Source: Opitutaceae bacterium (GTDB taxonomy: Bacteria; Verrucomicrobiota; Verrucomicrobiia; Opitutales; Opitutaceae). Taken from it: a stretch of 64,000 nucleotides of DNA. The stretch covers positions 213,513-277,512 of the forward strand of contig JANQRT010000024.1 in the NCBI GenBank assembly GCA_028284385.1, read 5' to 3'. Position 1 is the stretch's first letter, and each line of letters begins with the position of its first letter. A program made the position numbers and the translations under genes. Positions 26,326 through 34,739 of the stretch are shown in pieces. Below the pieces are notes generated by a model. The model saw nothing but the letters and a program-made list of their open reading frames with translations, ran no database searches and was not told the DNA's origin.

Positions 26326-26549
26326 CCGGCAGCTTGAGCCCCACCAGAAACGGAACTTCCTGGCTCGAGTTGGGACATCAGATTTACGCGACTATTTTCA
26401 ACAATCGAATCGGAATTCACCATGCCCGTTTTTGAGACATATTCCTGCTGGAAAGCTGGAACGGTGGAGCATCCGGAAACCAGGAAGGTCCCCAAAAGGA
26501 ATAGCCAAAAAAGGCTTCCCGTAAGATTTCGAATATGAGGAAATTTCAT
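26307..26549 (-). CDS. DUF4266-like small lipoprotein
   Basis: An 80-residue protein from ATG 26549, with a lipobox LVSGC (a lipidation Cys near residue 27) after a hydrophobic signal, and a Gly/Cys-rich end (SGGAQAAGCTACR). A C-terminal GCxxC-type tail is characteristic of DUF4266 lipoproteins, which co-occur with TlpA-like and DUF3570 proteins. An earlier TTG start is open but puts charged residues before the signal, so ATG is preferred. It probably forms one operon with the two genes downstream. The function is unknown; the cysteines suggest metal or redox binding. Confidence 0.75.
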   Translation of the reverse strand: MKFPHIRNLTGSLFWLFLLGTFLVSGCSTVPAFQQEYVSKTGMVNSDSIVENSRVNLMSQLEPGSSVSGGAQAAGCTACR

Positions 26550-26652
26550 CAGATATGAGTAAGAGCCCTTCGCTCGCCGTTTTATTCCCAATTATGGTAA
26601 CGAAACTGGTAGGAATTTTTAATATTCAAGACTTTCTGGCTAAACGCAAAAC

Positions 26653-28698
26653 GTGAGCTTTCGCCTGCAGAGATCTGAAAATTCGATATCGGAAGAGAAA
26701 CCGAAAGGCTCTTCATTTTTCAAGGGAATCTGGCTATTCGCGCTCCTAGCCGCTGCTTTCCTTATAGGATTCTCGTTTCAACGAGGTTGCCAGGCAGATC
26801 GGAAAACCTCTTTCGACTCGAAGCAAAACGAGAACGCCGACCTCATCCAAGCGGATTCCTCGGAACCCGGTCAAAATCCATCCAAAGTTGATGATTCTGG
26901 AACGTTTATTCCTCGAATTCCCGCGAGACAACTGTTCGCGAGTCCTTTCCGGAAAGACTATAAAATTTCACCCGATGGAGAATGGGTTTCATTTCTAGAG
27001 CTTGCTGGCAATCGCTTCGACCTGAGCGTACAGCGACTTGGATCGGAAAAAACGCAACGACTCACGGAATTCTATTCCCAAGAGCCACAATCGTATTTTT
27101 GGGCCAACGACGAACGGCTAGTCTTCATGACCGATCCAATCGGAGATGAAAACTGGCAAATGCATGGAGTCAGCAAATACGGAGGTTCGGTCGTTAAACT
27201 GACTCCAGATCAAGGAGAACGAGCCTATCTAATCGACGCCCTGGAAAACGAGCCGCAAATCATTCTGGTCGGCATGAACGCAAGGGATGCGAAGGTTTTC
27301 GACATGTATCGGCTGGATGTATACAGTGGCAGAAAAGAAATGATCGAGCAGAATCCCGGAGGTGTTACCCGCTGGCTGACCGACCATCAGGGAGTTCTGC
27401 GCGTCTCACTAGGCAATGGTATGCGCTATCGTGAAAACGCGAATTCGGAATGGAAGGATTTCCCAACTTCGAGCGCCGCCAATCAATCGAGTCCGCTATT
27501 TTTCACCCCCGATAATGAAGATCTCTACGTCGCATCGAATTTCCAGCGCGACAAGATGGCCATCTATATTCTGGATACGGATACTGGAAATCTGCAAAAT
27601 CTGGTTTTCGAGCATAGGAATTTCGACGTCTACTCAATGGAGTATTCTCGAAAGAGCAAAAGGCCTACACGTATCACAGTGGAAGCGGAGAAGCCGATTG
27701 CTTATGTTCTGGACGAGCGGCATCAAACGCTGCGAGAGCGGATTCGCCAGAAATTATCAATAACCGATTTCGAAATTTACGACTCTAGTCGCGACGAGAA
27801 TCGAATGCTCATAAAAACCAAATCGGATCTCAATCATGGAAAATGCTACCTGTTCGACGTCCAGAGAGACGAAGCTACCCTTTTATTCGACTACTCCCCG
27901 TGGTTGAAATCGAAATACATGGCCAATATGGAGCCAATAAAGTACGAGACCAGCGACGGTATTACCATTCACGGCTATCTGACGCTCCCAAAAGGAAGCG
28001 CAGGGGTGAATCTGCCGACCATAATCTATCCCCATGGAGGTCCTTGGACCAGAGACGTTTGGAGATATGATCCGGCCGTCCAGTTTTTCGCCAATCGAGG
28101 CTATGCCGTACTGCAGATGAACTTTCGCGGGAGCGCCGGGTTTGGCAAGGCGTTCTTGCAAGCTGGATACAAGCAATGGGGATTCGCCATGCAGGACGAT
28201 ATCACCGATGGCGTTCTTTGGCTGATTGAAGAGGGAATCACGGATCCCGATCGCATTGCTATTTACGGATCATCCTATGGCGGATACGCGGCTTTGGCAG
28301 GACTCGCCTTCACTCCGGATCTCTATCAAGCAGGCGTGATGGTCTCGGGAATATCAAACCTCCTCACCCTTCTCGAAGAAGCTCCACCCTATTGGGAGCC
28401 TTTCAAAAATAGCATGTATTCGAGAATCGGGCACCCAATCGACGACTACGAGCTACTCAAGGCGGCATCACCGATCTTTCATGCCGATAAAATCGAAGCT
28501 CCCTTACTTGTCGCTCATGGACGCAACGATGTGCGAACGCGTTACGAGCAGGGAGCAGAGATGGTCAATGTTTTACGAACACGAAGCGCTGAAGTGGAGT
28601 TCATCCAATTCGAGGCCGAAGGACATAGCTTTAAAAGCATGGAAAGCTTAGCTGCGTTTTACGATGCCCTGGAAAAATTTCTTGAAGAACATTTATAG
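26653..28698 (+). CDS. S9-family prolyl oligopeptidase-like peptidase, membrane anchored
   Basis: The 681-residue protein has an N-terminal membrane segment (about 25-46), a beta-propeller domain (about 90-400) and a C-terminal alpha/beta-hydrolase domain. The catalytic triad is visible: S541 in GSSYGGY, D626 in HGRNDVRT and H658 in AEGHSF, with the oxyanion segment YPHGGPW near 456. It cleaves small peptides, likely outside the cytoplasm. The start is GTG. The gene is divergent from the DUF4266 operon and converges with the SRPBCC gene. It is not evidently linked to neighbours. Confidence 0.93.
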   Translation: MSFRLQRSENSISEEKPKGSSFFKGIWLFALLAAAFLIGFSFQRGCQADRKTSFDSKQNENADLIQADSSEPGQNPSKVDDSGTFIPRIPARQLFASPFRKDYKISPDGEWVSFLELAGNRFDLSVQRLGSEKTQRLTEFYSQEPQSYFWANDERLVFMTDPIGDENWQMHGVSKYGGSVVKLTPDQGERAYLIDALENEPQIILVGMNARDAKVFDMYRLDVYSGRKEMIEQNPGGVTRWLTDHQGVLRVSLGNGMRYRENANSEWKDFPTSSAANQSSPLFFTPDNEDLYVASNFQRDKMAIYILDTDTGNLQNLVFEHRNFDVYSMEYSRKSKRPTRITVEAEKPIAYVLDERHQTLRERIRQKLSITDFEIYDSSRDENRMLIKTKSDLNHGKCYLFDVQRDEATLLFDYSPWLKSKYMANMEPIKYETSDGITIHGYLTLPKGSAGVNLPTIIYPHGGPWTRDVWRYDPAVQFFANRGYAVLQMNFRGSAGFGKAFLQAGYKQWGFAMQDDITDGVLWLIEEGITDPDRIAIYGSSYGGYAALAGLAFTPDLYQAGVMVSGISNLLTLLEEAPPYWEPFKNSMYSRIGHPIDDYELLKAASPIFHADKIEAPLLVAHGRNDVRTRYEQGAEMVNVLRTRSAEVEFIQFEAEGHSFKSMESLAAFYDALEKFLEEHL

Positions 28699-28724
28699 CA
28701 TTACAGAAGCGACTCGAGTCTCTA

Positions 28725-29252
28725 TCATTCGATCTTTCTTTCGTAGGGCCAGTTCTCGCTGAGAGCCACCTTCTTAGTAAAAGGCTCAGTGATTTTGCAC
28801 ATGAAAAGCACGAATTTCGATTTGAAAGGAAGCGGCTTCTTTTCTGCTGAAGCTTTGAGAGTATTGATAATGAATTCCGCTCCTCCCTTCATGTATTTTT
28901 CAGTCTGAGAACCAGGCTCTACCTGCTTGTTAATCAAAGTATACTCGGTGCCACCCTCGACTTCATGAAGCCTATGGGTCACAATACAAGGTGGATCATC
29001 AAGTTGGGTGAACTTGAATGTCATGGAAAGCAAATTGGGAGGATCGCATTCCAGAATCTCTCCCACTACCCCAGTGTATTTTCCGTTTTTGGTCCGCATT
29101 CTGATGGCCGATCCAGGGCGTAACCCAGGAGTGTCCATAATGGATCCGAAAAAACAGTTGATTGGTTCGTCGGATTTGGTGATCTCGCGCCAAACTTCGT
29201 CGATAGAAGCCTGTATTCGAATCTTGTAGACGGATTTTGAGGAATCGCTCAT
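28725..29252 (-). CDS. SRPBCC/AHSA1-like ligand-binding protein
   Basis: The 175-residue protein has the START/AHSA1-type pattern: KIRIQASIDEVWREITKSDEPINCFFGS at the start, GSAIRMRT in the middle and the LLSMTFKF and EYTLINKQVEP strands further on. These small cytoplasmic proteins bind a hydrophobic ligand in a deep pocket. The ATG overlaps the stop of the ArsR gene by ATGA, so the two are co-translated, an arrangement often seen for ArsR-SRPBCC pairs. The ligand is unknown. C-terminal about 40 residues extend past the core fold. Confidence 0.88.
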   Translation of the reverse strand: MSDSSKSVYKIRIQASIDEVWREITKSDEPINCFFGSIMDTPGLRPGSAIRMRTKNGKYTGVVGEILECDPPNLLSMTFKFTQLDDPPCIVTHRLHEVEGGTEYTLINKQVEPGSQTEKYMKGGAEFIINTLKASAEKKPLPFKSKFVLFMCKITEPFTKKVALSENWPYERKIE

Positions 29253-29584
29253 AGATTTGCTTTAGTTTTAGATTCTAGTTTGGATTTCAAATCGACAAGT
29301 TTGCTAGACCAGAACTTTGCGTATTTATCAGTCCACCGATCGTATATCATCTGAATGGGTACAGTGTTGAAATAGAGTTTACGTACACGACCTTCTTTCT
29401 GAGACGTGACTAAATTCGCCCCTTCCAGAATGTCCAAATGCTTCATAACGGCTATGCGACTGATTTCGAAATAAGAACAGACCTCGGAAACCGAACTACC
29501 CTGGCGCTCGCATAGAATATCCAATATCTCGCGACGTACTATGCTCGCTAAAGCATGGAACACTTTGTCTAGAGGATCATACAT
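29249..29584 (-). CDS. ArsR-family winged-helix regulator
   Basis: A 111-residue protein with an ArsR-type winged helix (DKVFHALASIVRREILDILCERQGSSVSEVCSYFEISRIAVMKHLDILEGANLVTSQKEGRVRKLYFN). No Cys pair of the metal-sensing ELCVCDL type is present, so it is a non-metal ArsR member of the kind paired with SRPBCC proteins. A perfect 16-bp palindrome lies seven bases upstream of its start, a likely operator for self-regulation. The next gene in the operon encodes the SRPBCC protein. Confidence 0.92.
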   Translation of the reverse strand: MYDPLDKVFHALASIVRREILDILCERQGSSVSEVCSYFEISRIAVMKHLDILEGANLVTSQKEGRVRKLYFNTVPIQMIYDRWTDKYAKFWSSKLVDLKSKLESKTKANL

Positions 29585-29590
29585 AGTTAT

Positions 29591-29606
29591 GTAACCATAT
29601 GGTTAC
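29591..29606. promoter_or_regulatory. Perfect 16-bp palindrome upstream of the ArsR gene
   Basis: GTAACCATATGGTTAC is a perfect palindrome directly before the ArsR start codon. It matches the GTAACCA/TGGTTAC type of site seen before ArsR-SRPBCC operons. A repressor bound here would cover the start region of the operon. Confidence 0.7.
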
Positions 29607-29745
29607 CTTTTATAGCCTACGTCAAGCCAAATTCCTTTATTTTATTGAACGAGTTATGCCAGCAGAGCTAATTGGACCTGCGCGGCATCGGCTTCCTACG
29701 CGTCTAGAAAAACGCAATCGTCAAATAAAATACTTCATCTGTTTC

Positions 29746-32436
29746 CTAATCGGCCCTCAAAGCAAGCATTGGATCCACCTTGGAAGCCCGCCAGGCCGGA
29801 AAACACATCGCCGCGAAACTGAAGACTAACACGGCTGCTAGCGTTGCCAAAATCTGAGGCAAAGCGATCGGATAGTTTCCAGCATTCAGGATGGACTGAA
29901 TCACTTTTCCTGCACCAAGGCCAGCAGTTAGACCCAAGAGAATGCCAATTACAACATACCACCTTCCGATCTTGAGCACCTCTAGAACAAGCGATTTCCC
30001 GCTGGCTCCGATCGCGGTTCGAATGCCGTATTCTTTCCAACGCTCTCGAGCAAAGAAGGCGATGACCGAATACAATCCAACAGAGGCCAGCAAGAGAGCA
30101 AGTCCGCCAAAGCAATTGAATAGGAATATGAATACATTGAGCAAGGAGCGTTCTTGATCCACAAAATCTTGAACCGTGACAAACGTTCCCGGCATGGCTA
30201 AACCGGGAGAAAGTTTTCTGATGCTTTCGCGCAGCGGTTTTACCCATCTGAACGGATCGTTTCCACCTCGAATCAGGATCGACGCTCTAGTAAGAGGCCA
30301 TTGCGCCTGAGGCAGATAAACGCCGCCCTTCGCGTTCTGATTACTCAGATGCGAGACGAGATTCTGCTTGCTCACAATCCCTACGACGCTGAGCCATTCG
30401 TCTTTCAGAAGCCCGTTTCTGAATTTTATACGCTGGCCAATAGGACTTCTATCGGGAAACCATCCTTCCACCATAGCCTCTCCGATAACGCATACTTTCG
30501 CAGTTTCACGCGTATCCAAATCATTAATCAATCTACCGGACAGAAGCTTGAGGCCAAGAAGATCGAAGGCATTCGGAGTTAGGACATTGGGACCAGCCCA
30601 CGGTTTCAGGTCGTCCTTTCCATACTCGATCCCTTCGATTTCAAATTTCATCCTATTTTCGAACATTCCGTCTTTGACCGACGAATACGCGAACGCTTCA
30701 ACACCAGGAAGTCCTTCCATCTCTCTTTTAAGGTTTGAAAAGAAAGCTTCTTTGACCACGTCTTCCTTGAAATCCTGACTATCGTTGAGGTCGATTTTCG
30801 TCAAAAGGACTTTATCGGCATCGAAAGGAAGGGACAGACCCACTAACGCGTTCCCCAAATCCTTAAGGAGGATTGAAGCGAGGACAATGAAAGCCGAGGT
30901 TGCAATTTGACCGCCGACTAGAAATCGTGAGAGACGACCCATAAAAACGCCGGAGGAAGTACGATTCGAGTCTTTGAGCATTCGAAAACTGTTGGATTTA
31001 GCAACTCTAAGAGCAGGTATGACACTGGATACCAGTGTTGAAAAAACAACTACTCCTAGAACGAAAAGAATAACAGTACCGTCTATAGAAACTTGATACC
31101 AATAAGGCAGATTCTGAATGGTGATAGAAAAGAGAATAGACGAAATATACGCAGAAACCACATTGGCCAGGACGAGTCCACCTAGCCCTCCTAAAACGCT
31201 TAGAAGAAACCCGTCTATCACAACTTGACGGACAATGTTAAACTTTGTCGCTCCAAGCGAATTCCTAACGGTCAGTTCGAAACTCCTTTTCGCCGACCTT
31301 CCCAAAACGATATTGAAGGCATTCATGCAAGCAACGGCGAGAACCAGGAATGCAAGAAATAGAAGAATTTTAAACGACGCTTCCATACCCCGTGGCGTGA
31401 ACTTCAGAATGTAACGATCAACTCCCACCGAGAGAAGTTTCTCGTTGGAAACGGGATATTCCGTAGCTAAGCGTTTAGCGACGGAATCCATGCGGGTCTT
31501 CAGTTCCAGTCGAGCGACTCCTTCTCCCAATTTGCCGATCACATTCAGCTGTGGGGATTCGGTTCGAGATAGGCTAGCGGAATCAGACCAATCAGCAGGA
31601 ATCCAAAGCTGTTGGGCGGCCGGAAATTCAAACCCTTCTGGCATGACGCCAACAACGGTATGGACCTCACCATCAATACGTAACTGTTTTCCAATGACAG
31701 TGACCATCTCATTAAACTGCTCTCGCCAGACATTGTGAGAAATGACGACAAGCTCCGAAGGGCGAATGGCAAAATTTTCGCTAGTGATCACGTTTCCCAA
31801 AAGGGGTTTTGTTTTGGTGACGCTAAAAAAGTCTGGCGAAACACGAGCGGCTGGATATCGCTCTGCAAAGGCGTTTTTAGAATCGATCAGGAGAGTCGGT
31901 TCGAACAACTGATAAGCCACAAGCTTTGCAAGATCACTAGTTTCCTCTCTGAACACATCGAAATCGCGAACGTTTATTTGAGCGATGCCTCTAGGCGCAT
32001 CGACCACATTTCTCCATTCAGTGTAAAATAGTTTCTCCTCTTCTGGAATCTTGAGGTCCGGCCACATGAAGGCGCTCACGAAGCTGAAGATCGTCACCGC
32101 AATTCCAATACCTAATGCCAATACGACCACGGCAATAGAGCTTGTGCCTAGCTGTTTTCGGAGCAGAAAGAGACCGAATTTCAAGTCACGAAAAAGATCG
32201 AGCAGCAAACGCGTGCCCCAAGAATCTCTCGCCTCTTCCTTGTAGCGTTCCACATTTCCGAACTTCCGAATGGCCTCCCTTCTGGCTTCGCGGCGGCTCA
32301 TTCCCTTTTCCATATTCTCGGCCGTCATGAAAGCGATATGCTGCTCAAGTTCGGAATTCACCTCGCTGGCCAAGGCTCTGCTACGAAACAAGGCCTTGAT
32401 CGCGTTTCCCATTTCCCTAGCCCATCGAAAACTCAT
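29746..32436 (-). CDS. ABC permease of the ADOP type (FtsX/MacB-like)
   Basis: The 896-residue protein begins with the ADOP-specific N-terminal segment (SELEQHIAFMTAENMEKGMSRREARREAIRKFGN, about 25-65), then a membrane segment, a MacB-like periplasmic core domain and FtsX-type membrane triplets (about 355-480), repeated in a second half that ends with three more segments. ADOP permeases carry the transport domain in a single fused chain of about 800-900 residues. The gene runs in the same direction as a PadR regulator 31 bases upstream, an arrangement usual for this family. No ATPase gene is adjacent. The substrate is unknown. Confidence 0.9.
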   Translation of the reverse strand: MSFRWAREMGNAIKALFRSRALASEVNSELEQHIAFMTAENMEKGMSRREARREAIRKFGNVERYKEEARDSWGTRLLLDLFRDLKFGLFLLRKQLGTSSIAVVVLALGIGIAVTIFSFVSAFMWPDLKIPEEEKLFYTEWRNVVDAPRGIAQINVRDFDVFREETSDLAKLVAYQLFEPTLLIDSKNAFAERYPAARVSPDFFSVTKTKPLLGNVITSENFAIRPSELVVISHNVWREQFNEMVTVIGKQLRIDGEVHTVVGVMPEGFEFPAAQQLWIPADWSDSASLSRTESPQLNVIGKLGEGVARLELKTRMDSVAKRLATEYPVSNEKLLSVGVDRYILKFTPRGMEASFKILLFLAFLVLAVACMNAFNIVLGRSAKRSFELTVRNSLGATKFNIVRQVVIDGFLLSVLGGLGGLVLANVVSAYISSILFSITIQNLPYWYQVSIDGTVILFVLGVVVFSTLVSSVIPALRVAKSNSFRMLKDSNRTSSGVFMGRLSRFLVGGQIATSAFIVLASILLKDLGNALVGLSLPFDADKVLLTKIDLNDSQDFKEDVVKEAFFSNLKREMEGLPGVEAFAYSSVKDGMFENRMKFEIEGIEYGKDDLKPWAGPNVLTPNAFDLLGLKLLSGRLINDLDTRETAKVCVIGEAMVEGWFPDRSPIGQRIKFRNGLLKDEWLSVVGIVSKQNLVSHLSNQNAKGGVYLPQAQWPLTRASILIRGGNDPFRWVKPLRESIRKLSPGLAMPGTFVTVQDFVDQERSLLNVFIFLFNCFGGLALLLASVGLYSVIAFFARERWKEYGIRTAIGASGKSLVLEVLKIGRWYVVIGILLGLTAGLGAGKVIQSILNAGNYPIALPQILATLAAVLVFSFAAMCFPAWRASKVDPMLALRAD

Positions 32437-32467
32437 TACCCTTTCTCTTTCCGTATTATAAATTCAA

Positions 32468-32803
32468 CTACTCGACATCAATGATTGCATTGATGGCAGC
32501 GGAAACCAGTTTCCAATGACTAATCTCGTCTGCTAGCTGCCGTTGGCCGTCTTTGGTCAAGGTATAGGTTTTTACCGGCTTGTTAGTTTCGCCAGTCAAC
32601 CATTCCGACTTGATAAACGCCTTTTTCTCCAGACGGTGCAGCGCTGGATAAAGCGATCCCTGCTGAACGCTGAGAACATCGTCGCTCATCTGTTCGATGC
32701 GTCTGGCAATGGCATAACCGTGTTTCGGACCAGCCGAGACGACGCGCAGAATGAGCAAATCAAGCGTGCCCAACAGAATGTCTTTTCTTCCCTCTCTCTT
32801 CAT
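32468..32803 (-). CDS. PadR-family regulator of the ADOP permease
   Basis: A 111-residue winged-helix protein with LGTLDLLILRVVSAGPKHGYAIARRIEQMS and QQGSLYPALHRLEKKAFIKSEW, the PadR hallmarks. It has 31 bases between its stop and the ADOP permease, so the pair forms an operon. One base past its start codon (on the upstream side) is a perfect 14-bp inverted repeat, the likely self-operator. The regulator at 11768-12103 is a close relative in length and motif. Confidence 0.92.
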   Translation of the reverse strand: MKREGRKDILLGTLDLLILRVVSAGPKHGYAIARRIEQMSDDVLSVQQGSLYPALHRLEKKAFIKSEWLTGETNKPVKTYTLTKDGQRQLADEISHWKLVSAAINAIIDVE

Positions 32804-32804
32804 G

Positions 32805-32842
32805 TTTAGTAAGATTTCGACTTATGTAGAAATCTTACTAAA
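32805..32842. promoter_or_regulatory. Perfect inverted repeat at the PadR-ADOP promoter
   Basis: TTTAGTAAGATTTC (32805-32818) and GAAATCTTACTAAA (32829-32842) are exact reverse complements with a 10-base spacer, directly upstream of the PadR start codon. The length, symmetry and position are what a PadR operator overlapping the promoter or the translation start would show. It shares ATGTAGAA with the repeat before the other PadR gene. Confidence 0.8.
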
Positions 32843-32901
32843 TAGATGTCAATGAGAAACTCTGAATTTTGAGAAGGAGCCTTCTCGTCGATCCGCGAAA
32901 C

Positions 32902-33270
32902 TTAATCCGCCGGAGCTGTCGTCGGCATCTGCGTCTGTGGAGGCGCTGCCTGCGAATCGCCTCCGGATTCGTAAACAGAAAAGGCAATAAGAGTCGTTAT
33001 GCCAAGCCCTAGGATGAGTTGGACTAACGCGGGTAGACGAGCCAACCATCTGAGTAAACGTGACTTCGGGAAGCGTCGAAAGCCCACCGAAAAGGCAATC
33101 ATCGCCACCACCAAAGCGATAGCCTGCCAGCCGAGAAAGGCGGAAATTCGATTAAGGCCGCGAGCGAAACCATCTCCGGTTGGCTCGAGAAGAAAGAGCG
33201 AGAGGATTGAGATCGAAAATAAAATGTTCCAAATGACGAAGAGCAGGATAACAACTTTCGAACGACTCAT
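32902..33270 (-). CDS. Small membrane protein of unknown function
   Basis: The 122-residue protein (ATG 33270; a longer frame reaches 33306 but begins before a less likely start) has three membrane segments (about 7-25, 45-63 and 75-95) and a Pro/Ala/Gln-rich C-terminal tail outside the membrane (DSQAAPPQTQMPTTAPAD). I do not recognise a family. It lies upstream of and divergent from pnuC, and on the same strand as the PadR-ADOP operon but 60 bases from its promoter, so it is probably independent. Confidence 0.7.
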   Translation of the reverse strand: MSRSKVVILLFVIWNILFSISILSLFLLEPTGDGFARGLNRISAFLGWQAIALVVAMIAFSVGFRRFPKSRLLRWLARLPALVQLILGLGITTLIAFSVYESGGDSQAAPPQTQMPTTAPAD

Positions 33271-33391
33271 GCTGGCGAATGCAAAAGGAACCGATCTAAA
33301 TAGCAATGGCTAATGCCTGCTTCACGTATGCAAAAGAACCATTGTAATAGCTTCAACCCCCAGACTCTGATATCCATCTGAAGCAATTTCC

Positions 33392-33979
33392 ATGACTCTT
33401 ATTGAAGCCATAGCCGTCGTATTCGGCATCGCCTGTGTTTGGCTGATTGTGCGCGAAAGCATCTGGTGCTGGCCAACGGGGCTCGTGCAAGTGTCGCTCT
33501 ACGTCTACATTTTCTATCATGCCAAATTGTATTCGGATTTTGGACTGCATATCTTTTACATAGGAATGCAATTCTACGGCTGGTATAACTGGCTGCATGG
33601 AGGAGAGAATCGCGACAAGGCACCGATAACGCGGCTTTCAGCAAAAGGAATCGTTGGATGGTCGCTTGCGAGCCTTGCTGCTGCTGCGATCTGGGGCTGG
33701 ACTATGAATCGCTACACGGACGCCTCCGTTCCATACCCGGATGCCTTCACCACAATGACCAGCCTTGTAGCCCAATGGCTATTGGCTAGGAAAAAATTGG
33801 AAAACTGGTTTTTCTGGATCGCTGTCGACGTCGTGGCCATCGGGATTTATTTTTACAAAGCTCTTTACCTCACCTCGGGTCTTTACGCTATTTTCCTAGT
33901 CCTATGCATCATGGGCGTTCGGTCATGGACTAAGACCTGGAAAGCAACAACAAATAAAAACAGCACACCTGAGCTATAG
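33392..33979 (+). CDS. pnuC: PnuC-type nicotinamide riboside transporter
   Basis: The 195-residue membrane protein has about six to seven segments and the PnuC signature region WPTGLVQVSLYVYIFYHAKLYSDFGLHIFYIGMQFYGWYNW (about 28-67), which holds the aromatic and polar residues that form the vitamin-binding site. PnuC passes nicotinamide riboside across the inner membrane by facilitated diffusion, trapped by phosphorylation. The next gene (157 bases further) encodes a NadR-like kinase, exactly the partner needed. The pair forms an NAD salvage unit. The symbol is given on both sequence and context. Confidence 0.93.
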   Translation: MTLIEAIAVVFGIACVWLIVRESIWCWPTGLVQVSLYVYIFYHAKLYSDFGLHIFYIGMQFYGWYNWLHGGENRDKAPITRLSAKGIVGWSLASLAAAAIWGWTMNRYTDASVPYPDAFTTMTSLVAQWLLARKKLENWFFWIAVDVVAIGIYFYKALYLTSGLYAIFLVLCIMGVRSWTKTWKATTNKNSTPEL

Positions 33980-34135
33980 AATTTTGAGGAACAACGAAAC
34001 ACGCAGAAGTCACGAAAATTTAAACTCGATATGTTGGAGATTCCAGAAAGTTTTATTCAATTCTTAACCCTGAATTAATCTAATCGCTTTCGTTAATTTA
34101 GCGTATTTCGTTGTTTAAAATATTCTCCTATTCAG

Positions 34136-34669
34136 ATGTCAGATCCTGACCGAAGCTTGATTCGAAAAATTCTATTTATGGGAGCCCCGTCGACGGGTAA
34201 GACCACTCTTTGCAAAGCCTTAGCCGAAAAGTACAATACGACATGGATGCCTGAATACGGCCGCGTGTATTGGGAAAAGCATCACATTAACCGAAGACTC
34301 TCCCCTGAACAACTGGTTGAAATCGCAGAAGGCCATATCAAACTGGAGGAAGAACGACTGCAAGAAGCCAATCGCTATTTGTTTGTGGACACAAACGCCA
34401 TCACGACCTACGTTTTCGCGCGCTACTATCACCAATCCGCCCATCCGCGACTAGAGGCTCTCGCCACGGAGGCGGAATCGCGCTACGACCGCGTTTTTCT
34501 TTGCGAAGCGGATATTCCTTACGACGATACCTGGTGTCGCTCGGGTGAGGCCAATCGAGATGACATGCAGGCCTGGACCGAGGAAGAACTTCATACACGA
34601 AAGATCGACTACACGAGACTTAGTGGCAGTTTGGATGAACGAATGGAGAAAGTTGAATCGTTTCTGTAA
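34136..34669 (+). CDS. NadR-like ribosylnicotinamide kinase
   Basis: A 177-residue P-loop kinase with Walker A GAPSTGKTT (about 16-24), an EYGR motif near 40 (MPEYGRVYWEKH) and the later CxADIPYDDTWCRSGE segment found in the kinase domain of NadR. It phosphorylates nicotinamide riboside to nicotinamide mononucleotide, trapping the vitamin after PnuC uptake. It has neither the repressor helix-turn-helix nor the NMN adenylyltransferase domain of enterobacterial NadR, so it is a kinase-only form. Gap to pnuC is 156 bases, so a promoter in the gap is possible. Confidence 0.88.
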   Translation: MSDPDRSLIRKILFMGAPSTGKTTLCKALAEKYNTTWMPEYGRVYWEKHHINRRLSPEQLVEIAEGHIKLEEERLQEANRYLFVDTNAITTYVFARYYHQSAHPRLEALATEAESRYDRVFLCEADIPYDDTWCRSGEANRDDMQAWTEEELHTRKIDYTRLSGSLDERMEKVESFL

Positions 34670-34739
34670 TTGATGAAGCAAAAGAAGCGGCTGAGAGGAT
34701 CTCTTTACAGCTATCGACCTCCAACCGATTAAGAGCTTA

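Noticed and set aside
33350..33384. GCTTCA/TGAAGC hairpin before pnuC as an NAD riboswitch
   Set aside because: Only a 6-bp stem with a 23-base loop; no conserved riboswitch core could be recognised.
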